DNA of 64,000 nt from Rhodopseudomonas palustris HaA2 (GCF_000013365.1 NC_007778.1:3162001-3226000); one strand, 5' to 3'; shown: positions 1-10,855, counted from the first letter of the stretch. Notes: a model not told the origin generated them from the sequence alone. Program-made: numbers and translations.

Positions 1-684
1 CTCGCCGTCGAGCAGGAAATTGTTGAGCTGGATATCGACCCAAGCAACCGCGGTATCGAACAGCGAGGTGTCGACCACGCCGCCCTTGCCGGTGACATGG
101 CGCTGCTGCAGTGCCGCGAGCGCGCCGATGACGCACCATTGCGCGGTGGCCCGATCGTTGATCGCGGGGGCACAGAACGTTGGGGGATCACCCTCCGATC
201 CGGTCAGCGACATCACTCCGCCATAGGCCTGGAGCAACGGATCGAAGCCCGGCTCGCGGCTCAATGGTCCGGTCTTGCCGAACGCCCACACCGAGCAATA
301 GATCAGCCGCGGATTGATCGCACACATCACGTCCGGCCCGATGCCGCAATCCGCGACCACGCCCGAGCGCAGATTCTGGATCAGGATGTCGGCATCCTTC
401 ACCAGATCCTTCAACTTGGCGACGTCGTCCGGATTCTTGATGTCGAGCGTCACTGAGCGCTTGTTGCGGTTGAAGGTGTGAAACAGCAGCGAATCGCCGT
501 CGATGAAGGGCGGGCCCCAGTGCCGGGCGTCGTCGCCGCCGTCATGCTTCTCGATCTTGATCACGTCGGCCCCCATGTCACCGAGGATCATGCCGGCCAT
601 CGGCCCTGCGATCGCCTGCGCGATCTCGATCACCTTCAGGCCGGCGAGCGGTCCACCCATCTGCTGCTCCGTTTCGATAGACAT
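1..684 (-). CDS. CaiB/BaiF family CoA-transferase (3' end cut by window)
   Basis: This is the N-terminal 228 residues of a family III CoA-transferase, which moves CoA between carboxylic acids. The frame runs open to the window edge, so the C-terminus is missing. Family features are visible: the opening GLKVIEIAQAIAGPMAG (residues 15-31), a GADVIKIE segment near residue 38, the NPRLIYCS segment near 124, and INDRATAQ, whose Asp177 aligns with the catalytic aspartate of formyl-CoA transferase. The ATG at 684 begins MSIETEQQMGGPLAG, and a second in-frame ATG follows at residue 9. It is transcribed away from the LysE gene, so the promoter lies in 685-757. The substrate cannot be told from the sequence. 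Confidence 0.9.
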   Translation of the reverse strand, partial: MSIETEQQMGGPLAGLKVIEIAQAIAGPMAGMILGDMGADVIKIEKHDGGDDARHWGPPFIDGDSLLFHTFNRNKRSVTLDIKNPDDVAKLKDLVKDADILIQNLRSGVVADCGIGPDVMCAINPRLIYCSVWAFGKTGPLSREPGFDPLLQAYGGVMSLTGSEGDPPTFCAPAINDRATAQWCVIGALAALQQRHVTGKGGVVDTSLFDTAVAWVDIQLNNFLLDGE

Positions 685-757
685 GCCGGGGTTGGCGCGG
701 CACTGTTTCCGTGCCGAGACGCAAATTGCAAGTCCATCTCAACAGTGGGACCCTGCC

Positions 758-1375
758 ATGACGATCAGCGCCGAATTCCTCATCACCTCGTTGATCGTGG
801 TGGCCTCGCCCGGCACGGGCGCGCTGTACACGATCGCGGCCGGGCTTTCGCGCGGATCGCGGGCCAGCCTGATCGCCGCCTTCGGCTCGACGCTCGGGAT
901 CGTCCCGCACATGGCGGCGGCGATCGTGGGGCTCGCCGCCCTGCTCCACACCAGCGCGGTGGCGTTCCAGACCTTCAAATATCTCGGCGTGGCCTATCTG
1001 CTCTACATGGCGTGGAAGACGCTCGGCGAGCGCGGCCCGCTGAGTGTCGAGGCGGAGGTCGGGGCGCGCTCGGCGCTGCAGATGACCGTGACCGGCGTGC
1101 TGATCAACATCCTCAATCCGAAGTTGTCGATCTTCTTCCTCGCCTTCCTGCCGCAGTTCGTCTCGGCCGACGACGCACATCCGCTCGGCCGCATGGTCGA
1201 ACTGAGTGCCATCTTCATGCTGATGACATTCGTCGTATTCGCGATCTACGGCCTGTTCGCTTCTTGGCTGCGCGACCACGTCGTGACGCGGCCTAAAGTG
1301 CTGACCTGGATGCGCCGCAGCTTCGCGGCCGCCTTCGTCGCCCTCGGCGCCAAGCTGGCGACCGCGGAGCGCTGA
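758..1375 (+). CDS. LysE/RhtB family amino-acid exporter
   Basis: A 205-residue inner-membrane protein of the LysE family, which exports amino acids or their derivatives. The N-terminal helix is followed by ASPGTGALYTIAAGLSRG (residues 16-33), the family's conserved Pro-Gly and Gly-rich turn. About six hydrophobic segments follow, including the conserved NILNPKLSIFFLAFLPQF stretch. The frame is open further upstream, but MTISAEF at 758 is where family homology begins and it gives the usual length of about 205 residues. It ends 4 bp before the convergent oxygenase gene. The substrate is unknown. Confidence 0.88.
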   Translation: MTISAEFLITSLIVVASPGTGALYTIAAGLSRGSRASLIAAFGSTLGIVPHMAAAIVGLAALLHTSAVAFQTFKYLGVAYLLYMAWKTLGERGPLSVEAEVGARSALQMTVTGVLINILNPKLSIFFLAFLPQFVSADDAHPLGRMVELSAIFMLMTFVVFAIYGLFASWLRDHVVTRPKVLTWMRRSFAAAFVALGAKLATAER

Positions 1376-1379
1376 GGCG

Positions 1380-2189
1380 TCAGGTCCGCGCGCGGATTTC
1401 GTTGAGCAGGAAGTTGCCGATACGCTTGCCGCGATTGCGCAGCACCTTAACGACGCCCTGATCGACGAAATAGGTCAGCAGAATGCTGTCGCGGGTCTCC
1501 ACCCGGTCGTGCACCGGGTCCGCGGAGTGCCAGGTGTGTTTGTCCACTGCGAACGCATAGCCGGAATTCGGCGCAAATTTCATCTGTCGCGCCTTCGGCA
1601 TCGAGCCGTCGGGCAGCACATCGTGGAAGATGGTGCCGATATCGGTATTGGCCTCGTCGCGCGGCAGATAGAGCTGCACGGTGATGCCCTTCCAGTGCGT
1701 GTCGGTGTGCGGCGTGATCTTGTAGCCGGGAATATCGCGGGTCAGGATCGGGATCGGAAACATCCCGACATCATGAAATTCTGGGCCGAACCGCTTTTCC
1801 AGCGCAGGAGCGAGCTTGCGGCGGAAAGCGTTCTTGACCGGCTCCGAGCACAAGGCATTGCCGACGACTTGCCAGACCCCGCGTTGTTCCGGCGGCAGGT
1901 GCCGGATGTATTCCGGAAACAGGTCGATCTTCACCCGCGTGTGGGTGCCGTCGGCGAGATCATTGCCCTTGCTGCGGCCGTGCATCGGCCGATAATCGTT
2001 GCTTCGCGGCAGGGCCGCGAGCATCGCCGCGTAAATCACCGCGGGAAAGATCCCCACGAATTCGAGATGGTAGAACGGCTCCATCACCACGGCGGCCGAT
2101 TCGACTGCCTCGACGATGTGTTTGATCAAAGCCGAGGTCGCCTCCGTCAGATCCGACGGACGCCGTTCAGTCATCTGGTCCATGATCAT
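1380..2189 (-). CDS. 2-oxoglutarate/Fe(II)-dependent oxygenase-like protein
   Basis: A 269-residue protein with the facial triad of non-haem Fe(II)/2-oxoglutarate oxygenases. The motif His161-x-Asp163 lies in ITPHTDTHWKG, the distal His221 in HTWHSADPV, and Arg233, which would bind 2-oxoglutarate, in ETRDSILLTYF. These fall at the expected spacing in the jelly-roll fold. No signal peptide or membrane segment is seen, so it is probably cytoplasmic. It is convergent with the LysE gene. Two nearby ATGs (residues 1 and 3) leave a small uncertainty in the start. The substrate (protein, small molecule or glycan) cannot be read from the sequence. Confidence 0.78.
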   Translation of the reverse strand: MIMDQMTERRPSDLTEATSALIKHIVEAVESAAVVMEPFYHLEFVGIFPAVIYAAMLAALPRSNDYRPMHGRSKGNDLADGTHTRVKIDLFPEYIRHLPPEQRGVWQVVGNALCSEPVKNAFRRKLAPALEKRFGPEFHDVGMFPIPILTRDIPGYKITPHTDTHWKGITVQLYLPRDEANTDIGTIFHDVLPDGSMPKARQMKFAPNSGYAFAVDKHTWHSADPVHDRVETRDSILLTYFVDQGVVKVLRNRGKRIGNFLLNEIRART

Positions 2190-2268
2190 GTCCTGCTTTG
2201 CCCGCGCCGGCTGAGACTAACTCTCAATCTCAGCCCCATCCAGCATGATTTGCAGCCGATCGCGGCGA

Positions 2269-3405
2269 TTATTTGGTCGGATCGATCAGGAATTTCTCGC
2301 CGGTCGCGCGCTTGTTGTAGACCGCGATGGCGTCGAGCGTCAGCGCCTCCTTCAGCGACACCACGCGGGTGTAATGGCTGGCGAAGGTGGTCTTGATCTC
2401 GGCGGCGACGCGGGCACGCAGGCGCGCCGCATCTGCCGCGCCGATCTTCTGCAGGAACGGGAACAGCAGCCAGCCTCCGACCGCCCAGATCATCCCGAAA
2501 TTGCGGACGATCTCGGTCGGCCGCGTATCCAGCCCGCCGTAGATATAAACCTGCTTCAGCACATTGGAGCCGTAGCGGCTGTAGGGCCCGCTCGACGTCT
2601 TGGCGATCGCCGCTTCCATGCAGGTGAGGATCTGCCCGGCCAGTCGGCCTCCGCCGATCGCGTCGAACGCGACGGTCGCGCCGGTCTCCGCCAGTGCGTC
2701 GGTGAGTTCGGCCATGAAAGTCGACGACGACGAGTCGACCACGTATTTGGCGCCGATGTCGCGTAGCAGCTTGGCCTGCGCCTCGCTGCGCACGATATTG
2801 ACCAGATCGATTCCGTCCTGGAGGCAGATGCGGTTGAGCATCTGGCCGAGATTCGACGCCGCGGCGGTATGCACCAGAGCCTTGTGACCTTCCCGCTTCA
2901 TCGTCTCGACCATGCCGAGCGCGGTCAGCGGATTGACGAAACAGGACGCGCCTTCGGCGGCAGTGGTCCCTTCGGCCAGTTGCAGGCAGTCGGCCGCCTT
3001 GATGACGCGATACTGCGCGTACATCGCGCCGCCGATCATCGCCACGGTCTTGCCGAGCAGTGCCTGCGCCGAATCCGATCTGCCGGCCTTGATCACCGTC
3101 CCGGCGCCTTCATTGCCGACCGGCATCGACTCGTCGAGCCGTCCGGCCATTGCCTTCATCGCCGCGTCCGGCACCTTGGCGGTGATTACAGGCGCATCCG
3201 GCGTTCCGGACGCCTCGGCAGTGGACATGTCGGCGGCGCCGAACAGCAGGCCGAGGTCGGAGGGATTGATCGGCGTCGCCGCGATCCGGACCACGACCTC
3301 ATCGTCGCCGGGCTCCGGGATGTCGACCGGCACCAGCGAGACTTCGAGATCGCCGCTCGCTTTGATCAGCGAGCGCAGTTGCAGTCCGGTGGTGGCCTCG
3401 GTCAC
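2269..3405 (-). CDS. MDR-family zinc-free oxidoreductase
   Basis: A 378-residue medium-chain dehydrogenase/reductase. The N-terminal GroES-like fold carries IPEPGDDEVVVRIAATPINPSD and the conserved PVGNEGAGTV turn. The Rossmann half has HTAAASNLGQML in place of the usual glycine-rich loop. That variant resembles enoyl-thioester reductases and quinone reductases more than alcohol dehydrogenases, and no structural zinc cysteines are seen. The start is a GTG at 3405 with a GGGAGAAG ribosome-binding site five bases upstream. It is probably a cytoplasmic NADPH-dependent reductase of an enoyl-CoA/ACP or quinone; this is inferred from family only. Confidence 0.8.
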   Translation of the reverse strand: MTEATTGLQLRSLIKASGDLEVSLVPVDIPEPGDDEVVVRIAATPINPSDLGLLFGAADMSTAEASGTPDAPVITAKVPDAAMKAMAGRLDESMPVGNEGAGTVIKAGRSDSAQALLGKTVAMIGGAMYAQYRVIKAADCLQLAEGTTAAEGASCFVNPLTALGMVETMKREGHKALVHTAAASNLGQMLNRICLQDGIDLVNIVRSEAQAKLLRDIGAKYVVDSSSSTFMAELTDALAETGATVAFDAIGGGRLAGQILTCMEAAIAKTSSGPYSRYGSNVLKQVYIYGGLDTRPTEIVRNFGMIWAVGGWLLFPFLQKIGAADAARLRARVAAEIKTTFASHYTRVVSLKEALTLDAIAVYNKRATGEKFLIDPTK

Positions 3406-3488
3406 GCGTCTTCTCCCTGCTTTTTGTCAGCGCGGCGGCACCTTGGAGCAGTCGCGCGCGGGGTTCAAGACCGCGTTGATAACCTATC

Positions 3489-3610
3489 CGTCATTGCGAG
3501 GAGCGAAGCGAGGAAGCAATCCAGTTCTGACATCCAGCCTAAGGATGGATCGCTTCGCGGAGCCGGTCATCGGGCGGCGCTTCGCGCCGCCCCGTTGGCT
3601 CGCAATGGCG
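3489..3610. repeat. Dispersed palindromic repeat, copy 1 (degenerate)
   Basis: The left end CGTCATTGCGAG (3489-3500) is matched by an inverted CTCGCAATGGCG at 3599-3610, with one mismatch. Between them are GAAGCAATCCAG and a partial inverted partner. The same outer arms and inner stem occur in a cleaner copy at 27513-27594. This copy lies between enolase (its 3' end) and the MDR gene and carries a longer centre. It looks like a non-coding palindromic repeat family of this genome, with possible effects on 3' mRNA stability. Confidence 0.75.
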
Positions 3611-3620
3611 GAGTTCGCGC

Positions 3621-4949
<1,329 letters not shown>

Positions 4950-5036
4950 CTACAGCATGGCTTCGGGGCGGAAAAGGCCGTCGCGGAGATGACGGGCGGG
5001 TGACGAAAGGCTAAGACGGCGGCAACGGAGACCCCC

Positions 5037-5513
5037 ATGTCCAGATCGCCCCGCAAAACCTCCAAATCAGCCGGCCTGCAACTCGGCCGCGCCGTCGCCT
5101 GGCCGGCCACGCCCGACGCCGCCCAGATCGACCGCGTCCCCAATCCGCAGGCCGGCACCGATTATCTGGTGCGCTTCACCGCGCCGGAATTCACCTCGCT
5201 GTGTCCGGTCACCGGCCAGCCGGACTTCGCCCATCTGGTGATCGACTACGCGCCGGGCGCCTGGCTGGTGGAATCGAAATCGCTGAAGCTGTATCTCGCC
5301 AGCTTCCGCAATCACGGCGGCTTCCACGAGGACTGCACGGTGTCGATCGGCAAGCGGATCGCTGCCGAGATCAAGCCGAAATGGCTGCGCATCGGCGGCT
5401 ATTGGTATCCGCGCGGAGGAATTCCGATCGATGTGTTCTGGCAGACCGGGAAACTGCCGAAAAACGTCTGGGTGCCGGATCAGGGCGTCGCAACCTATCG
5501 CGGGCGTGGATAA
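5037..5513 (+). CDS. queF: NADPH-dependent preQ0 reductase
   Basis: A 158-residue type I QueF, which reduces the nitrile of 7-cyano-7-deazaguanine (preQ0) to preQ1 for queuosine modification of tRNA. Cys56 in [12 protein letters not shown] forms the thioimide and Asp63 lies nearby. The QueF motif is [22 protein letters not shown], in which His97-Glu98 correspond to the substrate-binding pair. Length matches the unimodular Bacillus-type form. GGAG sits about six bases before the ATG. No other queuosine gene is adjacent. Confidence 0.95.
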   Translation: MSRSPRKTSKSAGLQLGRAVAWPATPDAAQIDRVPNPQAGTDYLVRFTAPEFTSLCPVTGQPDFAHLVIDYAPGAWLVESKSLKLYLASFRNHGGFHEDCTVSIGKRIAAEIKPKWLRIGGYWYPRGGIPIDVFWQTGKLPKNVWVPDQGVATYRGRG

Positions 5514-5608
5514 TCGCGCGGCCGCACATCTTCGCAGTTGCGAGCAAAGGGAACTTCACGACGTCGGGAACGTTGACTTGGAACTTTCTCGACTCTTGGA
5601 GCGTCCCA

Positions 5609-7120
5609 TTGAATCGTCGGCAGGTTCTCACTGGTCTTGCAGCGATTCCGCTGTTGCAGTCCCAGGCCCGCTCGTCGTTCGCGCAGGCCGCGGATAAATC
5701 CCAACCCTTCGATCCCTCGGTGGTGCGCCAGTTGGCGCGCGAGCTCGCGGGCAAGCCGTATCAGACGCCCGACAGCAAGCTGCCATCACCGCTCGCTAAC
5801 CTCAACTACGACGCCTACCGCGAAATCCGCTTCAATCCGGAGCGTGCGCTGTGGCGCAGCGATCACCTGCCGTTTCAGGTGCAGTTCTTCCATCGCGGCT
5901 TTCTCTACAACAACCGCATCAACATCTACGAAGTGACAGGTGGTCAGGCGAAGCCTGTCCCATATCGCGCCGGCGACTTCTCGTTCGGTGACACGCCGCC
6001 GCCATCGCCGGACGCCGATCTCGGCTTCGGCGGTTTCCGGATTCACGCCCCGATTAACAAGCCGGACTACTACGACGAGCTCTGCGTCTTCCTCGGCGCA
6101 TCGTATTTTCGTGCGGTGGCGAAAGGCGAGCAGTACGGCCTGTCCGCGCGCGGACTGACGGTCGACACTGGGCAGAGCGGCGGCGAGGAGTTTCCGCTTT
6201 TCAAGGCGTTCTGGCTGGAGCGGCCATCTCCCGACGCTTCGTCGATGGTGGTGCACGCCCTACTCGACAGCAAGAGCGTCGCCGGCGCCTATCGGTTCAC
6301 TATACGTCCGGGCGACACCACGGTGTTCGACGTCGAAGCTGCGGTCTATCCGCGCGTCGATCTGCAGCATGCCGGCCTCGCGCCGATGACCAGCATGTTC
6401 TTCTTCGGACCGAACGACCCCGCCGATGCGGCGGATTTTAGACCCGCGGTGCACGATTCCGAGGGGCTGGGAATCTTCAACGGCCGCGGCGAGCAATTGT
6501 GGCGCCCGCTGTGCAATCCGCGCGACCTGCAGATCAGTTCGTTCGCCGACCAGAACCCGCGCGGCTTCGGCCTGATGCAGCGGGAGCGAAAATTCGAGGC
6601 CTATCAGGATTTGGAGTCGCGCTTCGAAATGCGGCCGAGCTTGTGGGCCGAGCCGATCGGCGACTGGGGCGAAGGCGTGGTGAAGCTGGTCGAGATTCCG
6701 ACCAAGGAAGAAGTCCACGACAACATCGCTTCGTTCTGGGAGCCGAAGGGGCCGCTCAAGGCCAAGGGCGAGCACATCTACACCTACCGCCTGCATTGGG
6801 GGCCGGACACGCCGAAGCCGTCCGCGCTGGCCCGCTTCACCCGCACCGGCGTCAGTGCGCGCGCCGACAACGACCGGCTGTTCGTGCTCGATATCACCGG
6901 CGACAAGCTGAGGGGCCTCGATCCCGGAGCGGTTCGAGGCCAAGTCACGACCAACAAGGGGGAGATCCGCAACGTGGTCAGCCTGCCGAACCCGCTGACT
7001 GACGGCTGGCGGCTCAGCTTCAACCTGATCACCGATCAGCCGCCGATCGAGCTCCGCGCTATCCTGATGGCGGGCGACACCGCGCTATCCGAAGTCTGGG
7101 TCTATCGATGGGTCCCGTAG
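5609..7120 (+). CDS. opgG: Periplasmic glucan biosynthesis protein (OpgG/OpgD family)
   Basis: A 503-residue periplasmic protein of the MdoG/OpgG family, needed for the backbone or branching of osmoregulated periplasmic glucans. The frame is open upstream into queF, but the signal peptide fixes the start at the TTG at 5609. It is preceded by TTGGAGC and encodes LNRRQVLTGLAAIPLL followed by SSFA. The twin arginine before a hydrophobic run suggests Tat export, as in OpgD. Mature-protein family segments include LNYDAYREIRFNP and FQVQFFHRGFLYNNRINIYEV. Its end overlaps opgH by 13 bp, so the two are probably translated from one message. OpgG and OpgD cannot be separated with certainty. Confidence 0.9.
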   Translation: MNRRQVLTGLAAIPLLQSQARSSFAQAADKSQPFDPSVVRQLARELAGKPYQTPDSKLPSPLANLNYDAYREIRFNPERALWRSDHLPFQVQFFHRGFLYNNRINIYEVTGGQAKPVPYRAGDFSFGDTPPPSPDADLGFGGFRIHAPINKPDYYDELCVFLGASYFRAVAKGEQYGLSARGLTVDTGQSGGEEFPLFKAFWLERPSPDASSMVVHALLDSKSVAGAYRFTIRPGDTTVFDVEAAVYPRVDLQHAGLAPMTSMFFFGPNDPADAADFRPAVHDSEGLGIFNGRGEQLWRPLCNPRDLQISSFADQNPRGFGLMQRERKFEAYQDLESRFEMRPSLWAEPIGDWGEGVVKLVEIPTKEEVHDNIASFWEPKGPLKAKGEHIYTYRLHWGPDTPKPSALARFTRTGVSARADNDRLFVLDITGDKLRGLDPGAVRGQVTTNKGEIRNVVSLPNPLTDGWRLSFNLITDQPPIELRAILMAGDTALSEVWVYRWVP

Positions 7121-9270
7121 CCCGGCCGATGGGCGCGGCCGAGGCCGAGATCGTGCTGGGGCTGCCAGATCCCCTCCCTGCAGACGCCCCGCTGGCGATG
7201 CCCGTGCAATCCTTCACCGAGGCTCCCGAGCCCGTGCATCTGCCGTCGGCCAGCTCCGGCCGATGGCGTCGGTCGCTGATCATGCTGGCCACGGCGCTGC
7301 TGACCTATGCGGGCGTCGACGAGATGTATGAGGTCCTCAAGGTCGGCGGCGTCACCATCATCGAAGGCATCGTGCTGGCGCTGTTCGCCGTACTGTTCGC
7401 GTGGGTGGCGCTGTCGTTCGTCTCCGGGCTCGCCGGCTTTGCCGCGCTGCTCCGCGGCTGGCGCGACAACCTCGATCTCGACACCGATGGCCCGCTACCT
7501 GCGGTGAGCGCCAAAGTCGCAATGCTGCTGCCGACCTACAACGAAGACCCGCAAACCGTCCTCGCCCGCCTGCAGGCGACCCGCGAGTCGACCGACGCAA
7601 CCGGCAGCGGCGCTCAGTTCGACTGGTATATCCTCAGCGATACGACCGATCCCGCCGTCTGGGCGCTCGAAGAAAAGTGCTTTCTGGCGCTGGCGACGAC
7701 CAACACCCGGCTGTTCTATCGCCACCGCCCCGACAATCACGCCCGCAAGTCCGGCAACATCGAGGATTGGGTCAAGCGGTTCGGCGGCGGCTACGACTTC
7801 ATGGTCATTCTCGACGCCGACAGCGTGATGACCGGCGACGCGCTGGTGCGGCTCGCGGCAGCGATGGAGCGGCATCCCGACGTCGGGCTGATCCAGACTC
7901 TTCCGGTCGTCGTCAATGCGCGTTCGCTGTTCGCGCGGCTGCAGCAGTTCGCCGGGCGGATGTACGGCCCGATGATCGCCGCCGGCGTGGCCTGGTGGCA
8001 CGGCTCGGAAAGTAATTACTGGGGCCACAACGCGATCATCCGGGTGGCGGCGTTCGCCGCCTGCACCGGCCTGCCGAACCTGTCCGGGCGCAAGCCGTTC
8101 GGCGGCAGCATTCTCAGCCACGATTTCGTTGAAGCGGCATTGTTGCGTCGCGCCGGCTGGCGCATCCACATGGTGCCGACGCTACGCGGCAGTTACGAAG
8201 AGGTGCCGCCGACGATGCTGGATTTCGCGGCGCGTGACCGGCGCTGGTGCCAGGGCAATCTGCAGCACGCCGCGATCCTGCCGGCCCACGGCCTGCATTG
8301 GGTCTCGCGTTTGCATTTCCTCACCGGGATCGGCGCCTATATCACCGCGCCGATGTGGCTGGCCTTTCTGGTCGCCGGTATCCTGATTTCGCTGCAGGCG
8401 CAGTATGTGCGACCGGAATACTTCCCGAAGGACTTCTCGTTGTTTCCGGTCTGGCCGGCGCAGGACCCGATCCGCGCGGCCTGGGTGTTCGCCGCCACGA
8501 TGGGCCTGCTGATCGTGCCGAAGCTGCTCGCGCTGATCCTGGTGCTGATCCGGCGCGACACGCGGCTGGGCTTCGGCGGCGGCTTTCGCGCTTTCGCGGG
8601 CCTGATGTTCGAAACGCTGATGTCGGGCCTCACCGCACCGGTGATGATGATCTTCCAATCTACTGCGGTCGGCCAGATCGTGATGGGTCAGGATTCCGGC
8701 TGGCAGCTTCAACATCGCGGCGACGGCTCGATCCCGTTCGGCGACGTCGCCCGCCGCTACGCGTTGCCGACGCTGATCGGCATCGCCATGGCGACCAGCG
8801 CGCTGCTGGTCTCCTGGCCGCTGTTTTGGTGGATGACCCCGGTGGTCCTCGGCCTCGTGCTGGCAATCCCTGTGGCTGCGCTCACCAATCGCTCGACGTC
8901 GGCGCGGCCCGCGCTGCTGGCAACGCCGGAGGACCTCGATCCGCCGCCGATCCTCGCCCGCGTCCGCGACATCGCCGCGACGCTGCCGGCGTCCGAGGGC
9001 GAGGACGACCCGTTGGTCGCGTTCCGGCAGAACCGTCCCCTGTTCGACCTCCACATCGCCGGCCTGTCGCACCACCCGCCGCGCGCGCGCGGCCGCGTCG
9101 ATCCGAACCTGGCGCTCGCCCGCGCCATGGTCGACGACGCGGACTATTTCGAGGAGATCGTGGCCTGGCTGAACAAGCCGGAAAAACGCGCGCTGATGGG
9201 TAACGCGGACCTGCTCCGCCGTGTCGTGGCGATGCCCGCATCGCCGGAACACGCCGGCGAGTCACACTGA
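7108..9270 (+). CDS. opgH: Glucan biosynthesis glucosyltransferase OpgH
   Basis: A 720-residue inner-membrane family 2 glucosyltransferase that polymerises beta-glucan for periplasmic glucans from UDP-glucose. Two membrane helices (about residues 52-70 and 80-105) precede a cytoplasmic GT domain opening MLLPTYNED. The metal-binding ILDADSVM, the acceptor-site SHDFVEAALLRRAGW, and DRRWCQGNLQH (the Q-x-x-R-W type motif) are present. Several C-terminal helices follow. The length is shorter than the E. coli protein, with a short N-terminal cytoplasmic tail. The ATG lies inside the end of opgG, which supports translational coupling. Confidence 0.93.
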   Translation: MGPVARPMGAAEAEIVLGLPDPLPADAPLAMPVQSFTEAPEPVHLPSASSGRWRRSLIMLATALLTYAGVDEMYEVLKVGGVTIIEGIVLALFAVLFAWVALSFVSGLAGFAALLRGWRDNLDLDTDGPLPAVSAKVAMLLPTYNEDPQTVLARLQATRESTDATGSGAQFDWYILSDTTDPAVWALEEKCFLALATTNTRLFYRHRPDNHARKSGNIEDWVKRFGGGYDFMVILDADSVMTGDALVRLAAAMERHPDVGLIQTLPVVVNARSLFARLQQFAGRMYGPMIAAGVAWWHGSESNYWGHNAIIRVAAFAACTGLPNLSGRKPFGGSILSHDFVEAALLRRAGWRIHMVPTLRGSYEEVPPTMLDFAARDRRWCQGNLQHAAILPAHGLHWVSRLHFLTGIGAYITAPMWLAFLVAGILISLQAQYVRPEYFPKDFSLFPVWPAQDPIRAAWVFAATMGLLIVPKLLALILVLIRRDTRLGFGGGFRAFAGLMFETLMSGLTAPVMMIFQSTAVGQIVMGQDSGWQLQHRGDGSIPFGDVARRYALPTLIGIAMATSALLVSWPLFWWMTPVVLGLVLAIPVAALTNRSTSARPALLATPEDLDPPPILARVRDIAATLPASEGEDDPLVAFRQNRPLFDLHIAGLSHHPPRARGRVDPNLALARAMVDDADYFEEIVAWLNKPEKRALMGNADLLRRVVAMPASPEHAGESH

Positions 9271-9343
9271 CGGCGCGCCCCCCGGGCCGGGCTCTACGGC
9301 GGCGAACTCACCAGTCCCCGCATCGCGCGGCGCTTGGCGCTTG

Positions 9344-10855
9344 CTACCAGCCCCAGCCCGGCGTCGGTTGCGGCGGGTAGACGCGGCCGCCGCGCTGTTG
9401 CCGGTAGTTTCTCGGCTGCGGCTCCGGCCCGCGCTGAAAGAAAAAGCCGAAGCCGCCGTCGTCCCAACCGTCGTCGCGATCGGCCACCATGACAGCGGGT
9501 GTCGGCTTGCGGGTGATGAAGCCGCCCTGCGGATGGTCTTTCAGGACCGCGACGAATTCGGTGCGGTAGTTGGTCTCGACGCTCAGCGGCTCGTCCGAAA
9601 TCACGATCGAGCTGCGCGGCAGCGCCGTCGGGCCGATGCGGTCGAGCACCTCCTTCGGGATCGTAATGCGATCCAGCGCCGCCCTGGCGCCGTCACCCTC
9701 GTCGATCGTCACCGCGCTCCAGCGCAGCCCGATGTCCGTCTTCGCCATGGCGGTGAAGATATGCGTGCCGATCGGCCGATGCGGATCGCGGATCGTGACC
9801 GGGACCTCGATGCTGGCGTCGAACACCTCGCCGCCGCCGTCCGGCGCGGGCTTGTGGGTGTTGCGGCGGACGTAGAGCTTCTGCGTTTCGCGGCTGATGT
9901 AGATCGAGACCGGCTCCTGCGCGAGCTTGGCGTCCAGAGCGACGTGCGCCGTCTCTGCCTTCCTCGTCTCGGCCGCCCTGGCGGCTTCCTTGGTACTGTC
10001 GGCCAGCGCCCGTTTGGCTTCAGCGTCCGCGATCGCATTGGCGAGTTGGGCCGCAGCCTCCCCGGCCCGCTGCGCGGCCTTCTGCTGCTGCGTCTCGGCC
10101 TTGGCCCGGGCGTCGTCGGTTTTGGCGGAACCGAGCACTTTGTCGGCACGCTTCAGCTCCGCCTCGGCCCGTGCCTTGGCCCGTTCGAGTGCCCGAAGCG
10201 TAGCCTTCAGCGGGGCCACCTCGCGGGCCGCAGCCTTGGCGGCCTTCTTGGCGTCGACTGCGGCGGCGGCGGCTTCATCGGCCTCACGCGCCAGCGTCTG
10301 CGCGCGCACCGGCGCCGCTGAACTGGCGTCCGGGGTCGGCACCAGCAGCGCCGGATGCGAAATATCCACCGGGGCCGTGTCCTGCGGCGAGACGATGACC
10401 CGCATCCCGATCCGCGTCCTGTCGAACAGCGTCTCCGCGAAGCCATAGGGCATCCGCACGCAGCCATGGGAGGCGGCGTAGCCCGGCAGCGGGCCGCCAT
10501 GCAGCGCGATGCCGTTCCAGGTGATGCGCTGCATATGCGGCATCCAGGCATCGTCGTACATGCTCGAACGATGGTCGCGATTTTTCTCGAGGATCGCAAA
10601 CACGCCCGCCGGCGTCTCCCGCCCCGTAGTGCCGGTGGAGACCGGCGCGCGCAGGATCCAGCCGTCGGCGTCGTACAGCGTGACCTGCTGCGACTTGATC
10701 GAGATGATCGCCATAATCGGTTCGCCGGCCGGCCGGGGCGCCACCGTCTCGGTCGGGGCCGGCCGCGTTCGCTTAGTCGATGCAGCCTCCGCCAGGGTCG
10801 TCAGAGCGGCCATCGCCACCACAGCGCCCGCGGCTGCAATCTGCAAACGGCGCAT
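9344..10855 (-). CDS. L,D-transpeptidase (YkuD) with coiled coil and second degenerate YkuD-like domain
   Basis: A 503-residue exported protein. The chosen ATG at 10855 starts MRRLQIAAAGAVVAMAALTT, a signal peptide ending near AEAAS; the open frame extends 28 codons further upstream without signal features. Residues 47-157 form a YkuD catalytic domain with ALHGG (His119) and SHGCVR (His130, Cys132), which cross-links peptidoglycan stem peptides. Residues about 185-320 are Ala/Lys/Glu-rich and probably coiled coil. A second segment from about 325, with SIYISRETQKLYVRR and PHRPIGTHIF, looks like another YkuD fold without the HGC motif. The C-terminal tail is Gly/Pro/Arg-rich. Role: cell-wall remodelling; the job of the second half is unknown. 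Confidence 0.85.
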   Translation of the reverse strand: MRRLQIAAAGAVVAMAALTTLAEAASTKRTRPAPTETVAPRPAGEPIMAIISIKSQQVTLYDADGWILRAPVSTGTTGRETPAGVFAILEKNRDHRSSMYDDAWMPHMQRITWNGIALHGGPLPGYAASHGCVRMPYGFAETLFDRTRIGMRVIVSPQDTAPVDISHPALLVPTPDASSAAPVRAQTLAREADEAAAAAVDAKKAAKAAAREVAPLKATLRALERAKARAEAELKRADKVLGSAKTDDARAKAETQQQKAAQRAGEAAAQLANAIADAEAKRALADSTKEAARAAETRKAETAHVALDAKLAQEPVSIYISRETQKLYVRRNTHKPAPDGGGEVFDASIEVPVTIRDPHRPIGTHIFTAMAKTDIGLRWSAVTIDEGDGARAALDRITIPKEVLDRIGPTALPRSSIVISDEPLSVETNYRTEFVAVLKDHPQGGFITRKPTPAVMVADRDDGWDDGGFGFFFQRGPEPQPRNYRQQRGGRVYPPQPTPGWGW

